Positions 9,010 through 18,713 are shown, counted from the first letter of the stretch. The stretch is 64,000 bases of DNA from Roseibium hamelinense (GCF_007830545.1 NZ_VLLF01000007.1:124001-188000); one strand, 5' to 3'. Translations and numbers: made by a program. The notes: generated by a model from the letters alone, not told the origin.

Positions 9010-9696
9010 GTGGCTGACCTAACCTATCGATTCATCATCGCCGATGATCATCCGTTGTTTCGCGGGGCCTTGAGGCAAGCGCTGGAGACGCAGTACCCGC
9101 AAGCCGTGATCGAAGAAGCGGGGGCTCTCGAAGATGTCGCCTCGCGTCTGGATGACGACGGCGAAGTAGACCTGATCCTGCTCGATCTGACGATGCCGGG
9201 CATGCGCGGGTTTTCGGGGTTGATGTATCTGCGCGCTCAGCACGCCTCGGTACCGGTGGTCATCGTCTCGGCAAATGAAGATGCGCAGGCGATCCGGCGT
9301 TCTATGGAATTCGGCGCATCCGGCTTTATCCCGAAATCTCATGGGATAGATGTTATCCGGGAGGCCATCTCATCCGTTATGGATGGTGGAACTTGGACAC
9401 CGCCGGATATTGATCTGAATGGAGAAGACGGAACCGGCGATCTCGTCCAACGGCTCGCGACCCTGACACCGCAACAGGTTCGAGTGCTTATGATGCTGTC
9501 AGAGGGGTTGCTTAATAAGCAGATCGCCTACGAGCTGTCGGTGTCTGAGGCGACGGTGAAAGCGCATGTTTCCGCAATCCTTCAAAAATTGGGGGTCGAG
9601 AGCAGAACGCAGGCTGTCATCGCGGCATCCAAAATCGAAACAGGTCATCTAAATCTGACTAGTGCAGGTGATGGCGCGGCAGCTTCTTCGGCCTGA
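9010..9696 (+). CDS. NarL/LuxR-type response regulator (CrbR/ErdR-like)
   Basis: The 228-residue protein has an N-terminal receiver domain with acidic pocket ADD (residues 11-13), phosphoacceptor Asp59 (LLLDLTMPG context), the switch Ser/Thr in VIVSANED and Lys in IPKSHG. A LuxR-type helix-turn-helix starts at TPQQVRVLMMLSEG and contains the recognition region SEATVKAHVSAILQKLG. The start is GTG with a good Shine-Dalgarno sequence. LuxR-type regulators of this kind pair with symporter-coupled sensor kinases (CrbS/CrbR in Vibrio, MxtR/ErdR in Pseudomonas), which control acetate use. The matching kinase is encoded on the opposite strand at 12.4-15.9 kb, so the pairing is a reasonable inference. 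Confidence 0.88.
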   Translation: MADLTYRFIIADDHPLFRGALRQALETQYPQAVIEEAGALEDVASRLDDDGEVDLILLDLTMPGMRGFSGLMYLRAQHASVPVVIVSANEDAQAIRRSMEFGASGFIPKSHGIDVIREAISSVMDGGTWTPPDIDLNGEDGTGDLVQRLATLTPQQVRVLMMLSEGLLNKQIAYELSVSEATVKAHVSAILQKLGVESRTQAVIAASKIETGHLNLTSAGDGAAASSA

Positions 9697-9852
9697 CACC
9701 TTCAATATTCTGAAAAATTAATGCGTTTACTCGGCTCGGCCGGGTTAAACGCGGTTTCACCTGTGCGGTTTACCCAAGATTCAGTAGTTTTGGGCAAAGT
9801 AAACCCTTGGCTGCGATCAGTTAATCGTGGCCCTCATTGGGTGGGTGATCGT

Positions 9853-12402
9853 ATGTGGTTGACGAAGCTATCAGAGCTTGCGATGGCATTTACATGCCGC
9901 GCGGTGAACCTCGGCTTCGGCAATGCTGCGGAACGGGGTGGGGACAAAGGCTCTGGCAACCTCATCCGCTCATCGACAGATGCGCACAGCGCCTTGACGC
10001 AAGCGCTCGGGCTTTCCAATAGCGACAGCACGACCGAACGGCGGGTTCGGGCCGCGCAATTCAATGGCGTTTGCCAGCTGCTGCCGTTTTTCCTCGGCGC
10101 ACAAGTTGCCGCGGGATTGGTTATTATTTATTCTGCTCATGATTTGTTTTCCTCCGCCTTTATGGTTGGCTGGGGCAGTTTCCAGCTACTTTGTTTCGGC
10201 TGGCTGGCCTTTGTCTGGTGGCGTTCGTCTCCAAGCGCGGTTGGATCTCTTGCCCGCAAGGACTTGAGTTACTTTGTTCGGTGTGCCCAAGCATCCGGGC
10301 TTGCTTGGTCGCTTTTGCCAATCGCTTCAACTGCGGCAGCGGGCCAGGTGAACCAGAGTGTCTTGACAGCCGCGATGGTCGGGCTCTTGTGTGCTGGTGG
10401 CTTTTGCTTGTCTGTCGTGCCAAACGCCGCCTTGCCTTGGGTGGTAATGATCGGCCTATCAACTTCAACCGCACTGGCATTCGAGGGGGCAGCCAGCAAC
10501 TATTTGCTCGCTGTTTTTGCCCTGGGGCTCACTGTGCTTTGCGCGGCTGCAGTGCTCTCAAGCGCTTGTGCGTTTGTTTCCAATACCTTGAATGAAGCGG
10601 AGCTCGAACAGCGCGGCGATTTGATCGCACTGCTGCTGAACGAGTTCGAAGAAAAACGCAGCGCATGGATTTGGGAAGCCGATACAAGAGGATTTTTCCG
10701 CAGGGTCAATGACCGATTTTTGATGGTCAGCGGCTGTTCCCGGGTCGAGCTTGAGGCCAAACGTATGATCGATTTGGCGTGCAGCTGTTCATCCGAAAAG
10801 GCAACGGCCGCCGCAAAACTGCTTGAAGATGCGCTTGCTCAGAAAACAGTACTCCGCGATCTTGAAATATGTGTCAACGTCAACGGGGACGTCCGCTGGT
10901 GGGCCGTGTCGGCAAGCCCGGTTACGGACGAGTACGGCTATTTTTCCGGTCATCAAGGCGTTGCCTCCGACATAACGGAAGCCAAACGGGTCAACGAGCT
11001 TGTGACACACATGGCTGAGCACGACTCGCTGACAGGGATAAGGAACCGGAGTTGGTTTCTCGCCCGTGCCAAGCGCCGGCTGGGTGTCGACGAGCTTCTT
11101 AGCGCAAACTACCCTGTCTTGTTTTTGATTGATCTCGACAACTTCAAGGTCGTCAACGACACCAGCGGACATCCGGCGGGCGATGAGCTTTTGAAAATGG
11201 TCGCGAACCGTTTTCAGGCCGTTTGCGGAGACAGCGTGGACCTTGCGCGTTTCGGCGGCGATGAATTCGCGGCCATGGGCCTGTTTGGCAGTCCGGAGAC
11301 CGCAACGCACTTCGCCGAAAAACTCATAACAGCGGCGTCTGCACCCTTCAGCATTGGCGGTCGGGACTTCGGGATAGGCGCGACGATCGGATTTGCCCAA
11401 GCACCTGCCGACGGCGTTCGGATCGATGATCTTTTGCGAAAAGCCGACATCGCACTCTACAAGGCTAAACAGGTTGGCCGTGGCCGGGTGCTGGCCTTTG
11501 AGGCGTGCATGGAGCGTGAGGTCCTCGAGAGGCGTGCGATCGAGAGAGATCTGCATGAAGCCGTTTCCGAGGGGCAACTAGGCCTTCAATTTCAGCCAAT
11601 TGTCGATGCGCGTTCCGAAAAGGTGGTCAGCAACGAAGTGCTGGTCCGTTGGCAGCATCCGGTCCGCGGAGAGGTGCCACCAGATGTTTTTGTACCGGTG
11701 GCCGAGCATGCCGGTTTGATCTTGCCGATTGGAGAATGGGTCCTCCGGCGCGCTTGCCAAGCCTATGCGGACCTGCCCGAGGCGGGGGCGGTTTCAGTCA
11801 ACCTGTCTCCGGTTCAGTTCATAAGTCCGAATCTCGTCGAAATGGTCGCTTCAACCTTGAGGCAAACCGGTTTCCCGCCCGAGCGTCTTATCCTTGAGAT
11901 CACAGAGTCTGTGTTCATTCGCGATTTCGGCAGCGCCGGCAAGATCCTTTCAGCGCTGAAGGGTCTCGGTGTGAAAGTGGCGCTGGATGATTTCGGTACG
12001 GGGTATTCTTCGCTTTCCTACCTCAGGCAGTACAAGTTCGACCGCATCAAGATAGACAAGTCGTTTGTCGAGGAAATTGGCGAGCGAAGCGAAGGCCTCG
12101 CGATTATCTCCGCGGTAATCGCGCTCGCGCATAATTTGGGCATTGAGGTGACGGCCGAGGGCGTTGAAGCGAAGTTCCAAGCAGAGGCGCTGCGTACGCT
12201 TGGCTGTGACGCATTGCAAGGATTTTACTTTGGAAAACCGTCTGACATCCCGGTAATCGGCAAGCTGCCGGGGGGCGCGCCGGAGCGGGAACTCGATGCA
12301 GCATTTGAAGCAGAGGACCAGGCAGAAGCCTTCCGGCTTCAGCAGATCGCATCCAGCTTGAACGTCACCAGCATTTCCGGATGGCAGAAAGACCGGAAGT
12401 GA
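9853..12402 (+). CDS. Membrane-bound GGDEF-EAL protein with PAS domain (cyclic-di-GMP turnover)
   Basis: The N-terminal part has about six hydrophobic helices. A PAS domain (WIWEADTRGFFRRVN to GVASDITEAKR) precedes the GGDEF domain (ARFGGDEFAAM, intact signature) and the EAL domain. The EAL domain reads EVL in place of EAL, a common variant, and retains NLSPVQF, EITES, DDFGTGYSS, KIDKSF and AEGVE; the phosphodiesterase is therefore predicted to be active. No RxxD inhibitory site precedes GGDEF. The ATG at 9853 follows a GGGTGGGTGA stretch; an in-frame ATG at 9721 would add 44 residues without a visible ribosome site. It follows the response-regulator gene on the same strand and converges with the sensor kinase. 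Confidence 0.93.
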   Translation: MWLTKLSELAMAFTCRAVNLGFGNAAERGGDKGSGNLIRSSTDAHSALTQALGLSNSDSTTERRVRAAQFNGVCQLLPFFLGAQVAAGLVIIYSAHDLFSSAFMVGWGSFQLLCFGWLAFVWWRSSPSAVGSLARKDLSYFVRCAQASGLAWSLLPIASTAAAGQVNQSVLTAAMVGLLCAGGFCLSVVPNAALPWVVMIGLSTSTALAFEGAASNYLLAVFALGLTVLCAAAVLSSACAFVSNTLNEAELEQRGDLIALLLNEFEEKRSAWIWEADTRGFFRRVNDRFLMVSGCSRVELEAKRMIDLACSCSSEKATAAAKLLEDALAQKTVLRDLEICVNVNGDVRWWAVSASPVTDEYGYFSGHQGVASDITEAKRVNELVTHMAEHDSLTGIRNRSWFLARAKRRLGVDELLSANYPVLFLIDLDNFKVVNDTSGHPAGDELLKMVANRFQAVCGDSVDLARFGGDEFAAMGLFGSPETATHFAEKLITAASAPFSIGGRDFGIGATIGFAQAPADGVRIDDLLRKADIALYKAKQVGRGRVLAFEACMEREVLERRAIERDLHEAVSEGQLGLQFQPIVDARSEKVVSNEVLVRWQHPVRGEVPPDVFVPVAEHAGLILPIGEWVLRRACQAYADLPEAGAVSVNLSPVQFISPNLVEMVASTLRQTGFPPERLILEITESVFIRDFGSAGKILSALKGLGVKVALDDFGTGYSSLSYLRQYKFDRIKIDKSFVEEIGERSEGLAIISAVIALAHNLGIEVTAEGVEAKFQAEALRTLGCDALQGFYFGKPSDIPVIGKLPGGAPERELDAAFEAEDQAEAFRLQQIASSLNVTSISGWQKDRK

Positions 12403-12423
12403 GCCATCTGCCTCAACTACAGA

Positions 12424-14457
12424 CTATTCGGCAGCATCTGTCGTGGTGCGCCAACGGCTGAGATGTGCCCGCAGCGCTGCCGGTTTGAGCGGCTTGTTGA
12501 AGATCACGATGTTCTGTTCGTCCGCTGTCGCGCGGACCGGGCGGCTGCGATCTGCTGTTATCAGCGCAGCGGGCATATCTGCGCCGAATTTCCAGCGCAG
12601 ACGAATGACGGCATCAATCCCGTTGCCGTTGTCCAGATGATAATCAATCAAGATCACATCGGGCGCCAATCCCATTTCTTTGAGGGTATGGGATGCTTCG
12701 ACATCATCGCTTGCCGTGATCACGAGGCACCCCCAGCTCTCGAGCAGCTGGCGCATGCCATCAAGGATATCGGGTTCATTGTCGATTGCCAGAATACACA
12801 TGCCGTCAAGCTGACCGGCCGGTTGCACGACCGGCTTCGACAGCGGTTCGATTGGAACAGCGGCGGCAATCGGTACAACCGCCGTAAAGCAGGATCCTTC
12901 GCCAATTGAAGACCGGAGTTTGACCGGGTGATCCAATGCCCGGCTGATCCGCTCAACAATAGACAGGCCGAGCCCCAGCCCCTTTGCGGCGCGCATGCCG
13001 TCATCGAGGCGTTGAAATTCTTGAAATATGATTTTTTGTTGGCTGGGCGGAATTCCCAGCCCGGTGTCATGAACCTGAATTGCAACCTGGTTGCCCCGGC
13101 GCCGGCAGCCGACCAGTACTTTTCCGGATTTTGTGTACTTCAAGCCGTTCGACACCAGGTTCTGAAGCAATCGGCGCAGCAGCCTGCGGTCCGAGCGCAC
13201 CGATAGCGACGTTGGCACAAGGATGAGCTCGATCCCTTTTTCGCGCGCAACCGGCTCAAATTCGCGCTGAAGCGCATCGAAAATCGCTGAAATGCGAAAG
13301 ACGCTGAGCTCCGGTTTCATCGCACCTGTATCGAGGCGCGAAATGTCGAGAACGGCGCCCAGGATTTCCTCGACTGATTCCAGGGCGGCGCCGATATTGT
13401 TTGCCAATTCTTCCGGTTCGCTGTCTTTCATGCGGTCAGACAGAACGGACGCGTAGAGTTTGGCCGCATTCAGCGGCTGCAGGATGTCGTGTCCAGCCGC
13501 TGCCAAGAACCGGGTCTTTCCGATATTGGCTTCTTCGGCAACATGGGTTGCCTGGATCAGGCGCTTGTTGACATGGGTCAGCTCCTCGGTGCGCTCCCTG
13601 ACCCGGCGTTCCAGCGTTTCGTTGGCGCGTGCCAAAGCATCTTCGGCCATCACACGCTCGGTGATGTCGGTGTAAGTTGTCACGATGCCGCCGTCCGGCA
13701 TCGGACTGATTCGCACTTCCAGCACCAGGCCGGACTCGAGCATCCGTTCTTGAAAGGTCTCTTGGCGCACGACCAGTTTTTCAAGCCGATCGGCTACGGT
13801 CACCTCCACCGGCGCCGCACCGTATTCGCCTGTTTCTGCGCCATAACGGAGGATGGCGTCCAGTGATGTGCCGACCTGGCCATATTCAGCCGGCAGTCCC
13901 AAAAGATCGCGGAACTGCCGGTTCCAGCAGATCAAGCGCAGGTCCCGGTCGAACACGCCAATGCCCTGTCGGACCTGATCCAAGGCTGTTTGCAGAAGAT
14001 CGCGGTTGTACTGAATGGCGGCCGACGCATCGTCGAGCAATTTGACCGCGCCTTTTGTGGACGGGTCATGCCGTTTGAGCATCAAGGACAGGACGAGGCG
14101 AGATGAAGCCGCGCCAATTGCGCTGGCAAGAAGCTGCTCGGAAAAGCGCAGCAAGCTTGCATCTGCGGTTGCCATTGCTTCCAGTTCTGTGCCGCGTTCG
14201 CGCGCATAGCGCCGGAAAGAGCGTTCGGTTCGCTCTTCACCCAAATACCGTGCAATGGTGACCTGCAATTCGCCGGCGGTCACGGATGTCCGCCACAGGC
14301 GCAGGTGCGGTGAGGGGGGACAGTTCTGCCGGGACAAAGATATTGGCCTGGATTTTTTCCGCAGGCTCCGGCTTGCGTGACAAAGACCCCAAAATGAAAA
14401 AGGCGGTGTTGGCAAACAGGCTCCAGAACACGCCATGAATGAACGGATCGAATTCAA
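12424..14457 (-). CDS. Hybrid histidine kinase half (PAS-HisKA-HATPase-receiver) of a frameshifted symporter-kinase
   Basis: Residues homologous to known kinases begin at about 14316 (SPHLRLWRTSVTAGELQ, then ARYLGEERTERSF). A PAS domain (IGVFDRDLRLICWN), a coiled coil, the HisKA motif (AAAGHDILQPLNAAKLY), the HATPase motifs (NLVSNGLKYT, DTGLGIP, GLGLGLSIVERI) and a C-terminal receiver (VILIDYHLDN) follow. The frame opens at 14457, but its first 40 residues are an out-of-frame reading of the upstream symporter coding sequence. The natural product is almost certainly one protein of about 1,185 residues joined to the symporter half (NahK/ErcS' or CbrA/CrbS group). Whether the kinase is made here depends on the C-tract discussed in the findings. 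Confidence 0.85.
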   Translation of the reverse strand: MNSIRSFMACSGACLPTPPFSFWGLCHASRSLRKKSRPISLSRQNCPPSPHLRLWRTSVTAGELQVTIARYLGEERTERSFRRYARERGTELEAMATADASLLRFSEQLLASAIGAASSRLVLSLMLKRHDPSTKGAVKLLDDASAAIQYNRDLLQTALDQVRQGIGVFDRDLRLICWNRQFRDLLGLPAEYGQVGTSLDAILRYGAETGEYGAAPVEVTVADRLEKLVVRQETFQERMLESGLVLEVRISPMPDGGIVTTYTDITERVMAEDALARANETLERRVRERTEELTHVNKRLIQATHVAEEANIGKTRFLAAAGHDILQPLNAAKLYASVLSDRMKDSEPEELANNIGAALESVEEILGAVLDISRLDTGAMKPELSVFRISAIFDALQREFEPVAREKGIELILVPTSLSVRSDRRLLRRLLQNLVSNGLKYTKSGKVLVGCRRRGNQVAIQVHDTGLGIPPSQQKIIFQEFQRLDDGMRAAKGLGLGLSIVERISRALDHPVKLRSSIGEGSCFTAVVPIAAAVPIEPLSKPVVQPAGQLDGMCILAIDNEPDILDGMRQLLESWGCLVITASDDVEASHTLKEMGLAPDVILIDYHLDNGNGIDAVIRLRWKFGADMPAALITADRSRPVRATADEQNIVIFNKPLKPAALRAHLSRWRTTTDAAE

Positions 14458-15946
14458 AGCCGAACAGCGCTTGCGGGCGCAGCCACGCTATTCCGAAAAG
14501 GCCTGAAACCAGTATGTCCTCGGAAACAATGTCTGATTGCACAAATGTCGGCAGCAGAAGTGTGAACGCCCAAAGGCAAAAGCCCGCGACCATGCCGGCG
14601 ATCGCGCCGCGGGCCGTTGCACGCCGCCACACCAGCGCCCCGATGAACGCCGGACCGAACTGTCCAATTGCTGCAAATGACAGCAGCCCGATAGACACAA
14701 GTGCGGCGGTATCACCGGCGGCCCTGTAATATGCGTAGGCTAGCAGCAAAATGCCGAGGATAGCAAACCTGCGAATGGTCAACAGGCTGCGGCTCATGTC
14801 CGCGCCCTTGCCTGCGATGATCTCGTCTTCGCTGCGCCGGCGCAGGATCATGGGCACTACGAAGTCGTTCGAGATCATGATAGCCAGGGCGACGGTCGCC
14901 ACAATGACCATGGCCGTTGCCGCCGACAATCCCCCCAGAAACGCAAACATTGCCAGCCAGTCGTGCCCGGCATCAATCGGCAAGGCAAGCACGAACGTGT
15001 CCGGATTGATGTCCTGGCCGAACCGCAAAAGACCGGCAGCGGCGATCGGAACCACAAACAGATTGATCAGGATGAGATAGAGTGGAAACAACCATGCGGC
15101 CCGGCGCAGCTCTTCTTCGGAATTGTTTTCCGTCACCGTTACGTGAAACTGCCGTGGCAGCAGAAGGACCGCTAAACTCGACAAAAGCGTCATCACGATC
15201 CAGTTGCCGGCATTGAGCGGCTGCTCGAAAACCTCAGCCACTTCAGGGGCACCGGATATGGCGCGCACCAAGTCGAACGGGCCGTCATGCAGGCTGTAGG
15301 TCACCCATAATCCGACAGCAAGGAACGCGAGCAGTTTCACCACCGCTTCCGCTGCAATGGCAAGCATCAGTCCTTCCTGGTGCTCGGTCGCATCAATGTG
15401 CCGGGTACCGAACAGCCACGTGAACACGGCCATGAAAATTGCGATCAACAGAGTGATGTCGTCGGTGAAGTAGTAGATCGGATTGGACGGCGAGATAAGC
15501 GGCCCGACCATGACCGTGATCGATTGGGAAACCGCTTTCAGCTGCAGGGCAATGTATGGGATCACGCCAATAACGGCGATCAGCGTTGCAACTGCGGCAA
15601 CCGTCTGGCTCTTGCCATAACGCGCGCCGATGAAATCGGCAATCGACGTAATGCGCTCGCTTTTTGCGATCCGGATAATCCGCCGGATGATCGGGTAGCC
15701 CAAGGCAAAAACCAGCATCGGTCCGACATAAATTGTCAAAAACTCAATGCCGGTTCGGCTGGCGCTGCCAACCGACCCATAAAATGTCCAGGATGTACAA
15801 TAGACCGACAGCGACAACGCATAGATGACCGGGCGGCCCTTTCTGGGCAGCAGGCGTCTCGGCAACCGGTCGCCAAGGCTCGCGACTGCAAAAAGCAGCA
15901 GGATGTAGACAACGGCAACGATAAAGACGACCCAGCCTTCGAGCAT
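14237..15946 (-). CDS. Sodium/solute symporter half of a frameshifted symporter-coupled sensor kinase
   Basis: The product is an SLC5/SSS-type symporter domain with about 13 hydrophobic helices from LEGWVVFIVAVVYILLLF to FWSLFANTAFFILGSL. The typical segments YCTSWTFYGSVG and ITSIADFIGARYGKS are present. The ATG at 15946 starts directly before the first helix; the ATG at 15982 would add 12 hydrophilic residues. Up to ANIFVPAELSP the frame matches the kinase family; after six consecutive C (bases 14314-14319 on the complement) the frame runs into about 20 unrelated residues (ending HHCTVFG). Deleting one C would fuse it to the kinase half. In the CbrA/CrbS family the symporter domain is the sensing or transport part. 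Confidence 0.85.
   Translation of the reverse strand: MLEGWVVFIVAVVYILLLFAVASLGDRLPRRLLPRKGRPVIYALSLSVYCTSWTFYGSVGSASRTGIEFLTIYVGPMLVFALGYPIIRRIIRIAKSERITSIADFIGARYGKSQTVAAVATLIAVIGVIPYIALQLKAVSQSITVMVGPLISPSNPIYYFTDDITLLIAIFMAVFTWLFGTRHIDATEHQEGLMLAIAAEAVVKLLAFLAVGLWVTYSLHDGPFDLVRAISGAPEVAEVFEQPLNAGNWIVMTLLSSLAVLLLPRQFHVTVTENNSEEELRRAAWLFPLYLILINLFVVPIAAAGLLRFGQDINPDTFVLALPIDAGHDWLAMFAFLGGLSAATAMVIVATVALAIMISNDFVVPMILRRRSEDEIIAGKGADMSRSLLTIRRFAILGILLLAYAYYRAAGDTAALVSIGLLSFAAIGQFGPAFIGALVWRRATARGAIAGMVAGFCLWAFTLLLPTFVQSDIVSEDILVSGLFGIAWLRPQALFGFEFDPFIHGVFWSLFANTAFFILGSLSRKPEPAEKIQANIFVPAELSPLTAPAPVADIRDRRRIAGHHCTVFG
14314..14319 (-). other. Run of six C at the frameshift between symporter and kinase halves
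   Basis: The minus-strand coding sequence reads CTG TCC CCC CTC ACC here. With five C instead of six it reads CTG TCC CCC TCA CCG CAC, which encodes L-S-P-S-P-H and joins the two halves in one frame. The tract can be a sequencing error, a slippage or phase-variable site, or a true mutation. Confidence 0.75.
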
Positions 15947-16198
15947 CTCTGACCGCTTTTCCCCTCCCGAATATGCCGCCACCCTGGCAGCCGGATCGGC
16001 GTGCCAATATTCTTGCGCCGATCCGCAATCGGATCACACGCCGTATGGGGTTGTCTATTCGTCTTTGCGCTGACGGATTTCTGCTTGTTTGTAGGCATTC
16101 ATTTCATCTGTAAATGAGCGCTTCAAATAGTTTCATGTTTCAAGGCGAAAGACGCTGCTAAGTTGCAAGGGAACAGATTGGCTTTTGGAGAACATGCG

Positions 16199-17386
16199 TT
16201 GGACGCTGTGGCATCATCTTCCGTTTTCAATTCTCTTAGCTCGGAGTCGCGGCTGGCACCCGAAAGCGGCATCGTTGAAGTGGTCAACAGTGCGCGGGAG
16301 CGGGCGGATTTAATCCCGCTTTGGGTGGGCGAGGGCGATTTGCCAACGCCGGATTTTGTTTGCGATGCCGCAATCGCCTCGATGAGGGCTGGTGAGACGT
16401 TTTATACTTATCAGCGTGGCATTCCGGAGTTGCGGACAGCGATCGCAGAGTATCATTCGGATTTATATGGCGGCTCCTTTGATCTGGAGCGTTTTTACGT
16501 CACCGGCTCGGGTATGCAGGCGATCCAGATCGCGGTTACATGTGTCATCAGTCCGGGAGATCACGTCCTCGTGCCGACACCAGCCTGGCCCAACTTGGCG
16601 GCTGCCGTTGAAATTAGAGGTGGCCGGGCAATTCCGGTGCCGATGGATTTTACTTCGGCAGGCTGGTCGCTGGATATTGACCGTCTGGTCGATGCAGCAA
16701 CGCCCCAGACACGAGCTATCTTTCTGAATTCTCCATGCAACCCAAGTGGCTGGGTTGCGAGCCGGGACAATATTGAAGCCATCCTCGCCTTCGCGCGCAA
16801 GGAAGGGCTTTGGATTATCGCCGATGAGATCTACGCCCGTTTTTACTTCGGTGGGGGGCGGCGTGCACCGTCATTTTTCGATGTCATTGAGCCGGATGAC
16901 CGCGTTATTTTTGTGAATTCGTTCTCGAAAAATTGGGCAATGACCGGATGGCGCGTGGGTTGGCTGTCGGCCCCGCCTGAAATGGGACAGGTCATTGAAA
17001 ATCTCATCCAGTACTCGACGTCTGGAGTGCCGGTCTACAGCCAGCGCGCGGCCGCAGCAGCGCTGAATGAAGGCACCGGGTTCCTAGACCAGCAGCTGTC
17101 CAGAGCCGAAAACGGCCGTGCATTGGTTCTTGAGCAGTTCGCGCGGTCTGAGCGCTTCCGGTTTGCCGCGCCCGAGGGGGCATTTTATGCGTTTTTTGGC
17201 ATCGACGGCATCTCGGACACTCGGCAGTTAGCGCTTGATCTTGTGCGTGAGACGGGTGTGGGGCTGGCACCGGGCAGCGCATTCGGTGATGCAGGGCAGG
17301 GGTTCCTGCGGCTGTGCTTTGCCCGACGGGAAGACCATGTCCGTGAAGGCCTTGATCGGATTGTCCGTTGGATTGATGGCCGATGA
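16199..17386 (+). CDS. Class I/II PLP-dependent aminotransferase
   Basis: The 395-residue protein carries the fold-type I aminotransferase motifs: GEGDLPTPDFV near the N-terminus, NSPCNPSGWV, ADEIYARFYFGG, and the Schiff-base Lys in NSFSKNWAMTGWRVGW (Lys244), ending with RLCFARREDHVREGL. The start is not certain. A TTG at 16199 sits 8 nt after a GGAG sequence and is my choice; a TTG at 16163 and a GTG at 16208 are alternatives. Enzymes of this group move amino groups between an amino acid and a 2-oxo acid, often aspartate or aromatic substrates; the substrate is not decidable here. It stands alone between the sensor kinase, which it diverges from, and fixL. Confidence 0.88.
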   Translation: MDAVASSSVFNSLSSESRLAPESGIVEVVNSARERADLIPLWVGEGDLPTPDFVCDAAIASMRAGETFYTYQRGIPELRTAIAEYHSDLYGGSFDLERFYVTGSGMQAIQIAVTCVISPGDHVLVPTPAWPNLAAAVEIRGGRAIPVPMDFTSAGWSLDIDRLVDAATPQTRAIFLNSPCNPSGWVASRDNIEAILAFARKEGLWIIADEIYARFYFGGGRRAPSFFDVIEPDDRVIFVNSFSKNWAMTGWRVGWLSAPPEMGQVIENLIQYSTSGVPVYSQRAAAAALNEGTGFLDQQLSRAENGRALVLEQFARSERFRFAAPEGAFYAFFGIDGISDTRQLALDLVRETGVGLAPGSAFGDAGQGFLRLCFARREDHVREGLDRIVRWIDGR

Positions 17387-17500
17387 GCGACTGCAGTCTT
17401 GCTCGTATATGTAAATACCCTTAAACCATAGTGAGTGTCAGGGAAGTGGACATGCTCGTCAGAGGCATGCTTCCTGAGATTATGGAATACGGGCAAGACA

Positions 17501-18661
17501 ATGGATCACGCCAACGTCACGGGCGTTGAGAACAAGGACGACGCGCATGCGGCTTCGACAGTGTCCGAAGCTCGGCTTGCCAGTGTTTTTGATACCGCCG
17601 CCGATGGCATGATCGTGATCAACGAGAAATGTCAGGTTCTCGCGTTCAACAAGGCTTCAGAGCGGCTGTTCGGATACACGGCTAGCGAGGTGATTGGTGA
17701 CAATGTTCACAAGATCATGTCGTCGGAATACGCTGCAGCACACGACTCATACGTAAAACACTATCTTGAAACCGGTCAGAAGCGCATCATCGGGATTGGC
17801 CGAGAGGTGCGTGGCCGGCACAAGGATGGAACGGAATTTCCAATAGAATTGTCGGTTGGAGAGGCCACGACGCCGGAGGGCCGCCAGTTCATTGGCATTT
17901 TGAGGGACCTGCGCCCGCGCCGGTCGGTCGAAGAGCGTCTGGCCCAGGCTCAGGCACAACTCGTGCATATGACACGGATGAGTGCTCTAGATGAAATGGG
18001 GGCGGCCATTGCTCATGAGCTGAATCAGCCGCTTACAGCGTTGATGCTCTATCTTCAGGCGCTTTCCAGGAAATTAAGCCAGGATGGGGACCTGCCGCAG
18101 CAGGTCACCGATATCATAGGCAAGTCATTGGGTGAGGCGGAACGGGCCAGCGATATCATTCAACGCATGCGGCAGTTGGTTGAGCGCAAGGAGCCCGAGC
18201 GGCAGACCATTGATGTCAAATCCTTCACCGAAGACTGCATCGGTTTGGTCAAACTCGGGGCAAGCACAGACGATGTGCTTGTTCAGTGTACGGTAGCCGA
18301 CGATTTGCCGCTGCTCGAAGCGGATCCTGTCCAGATCAGGCAAGTGTTGGTGAATCTTTTGCGCAACGCGCGAGATGCCGTGGCAGGCCAGACCGAAAAA
18401 CAGATATGGATCACCGTCAGGGCGAATGGCAACGGTGTTGAATTCGTGATCGAGGACAACGGTCCTGGCGTGCCCGCCCATGCGATCCCCGATCTGTTCC
18501 GGGCATTTTCCAGCAAAAAGCAAAAGGGCCTTGGACTGGGCTTGGCGATATCGCGCTCTATTGCCCAAAACCATGGCGGCGATCTTGTCCTTGAGACGGC
18601 CAATCCGGACCGCGGTGCCGTGTTTATCCTGCGTTTGCCGGCTGGCGCCGGACCCGGATAG
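17501..18661 (+). CDS. fixL: Oxygen-sensing histidine kinase FixL
   Basis: From the ATG at 17501 the protein has 386 residues and no membrane segment, like the soluble Bradyrhizobium FixL. The PAS domain contains the haem-binding signature: His81 in AAAHDSY aligns with the proximal haem His (His200 of B. japonicum FixL), followed 20 residues later by Arg101 in RIIGIGR, equivalent to Arg220, which contacts the bound oxygen. The position of Arg206 is His here. The kinase part shows the H-box HELNQPLTALMLYLQAL (His172), the N-box NLLRNARDAV, DNGPGV and GLGLGLAISRSI. An upstream ATG or GTG at 17435 would add 22 residues. The gene heads fixL-fixJ-receiver-fixK and should phosphorylate FixJ when oxygen falls. 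Confidence 0.92.
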   Translation: MDHANVTGVENKDDAHAASTVSEARLASVFDTAADGMIVINEKCQVLAFNKASERLFGYTASEVIGDNVHKIMSSEYAAAHDSYVKHYLETGQKRIIGIGREVRGRHKDGTEFPIELSVGEATTPEGRQFIGILRDLRPRRSVEERLAQAQAQLVHMTRMSALDEMGAAIAHELNQPLTALMLYLQALSRKLSQDGDLPQQVTDIIGKSLGEAERASDIIQRMRQLVERKEPERQTIDVKSFTEDCIGLVKLGASTDDVLVQCTVADDLPLLEADPVQIRQVLVNLLRNARDAVAGQTEKQIWITVRANGNGVEFVIEDNGPGVPAHAIPDLFRAFSSKKQKGLGLGLAISRSIAQNHGGDLVLETANPDRGAVFILRLPAGAGPG

Positions 18662-18713
18662 CAAATGAACAAAGCACTCACAAATGACGAATAGGAACCA
18701 GGGAGACGAGCAA

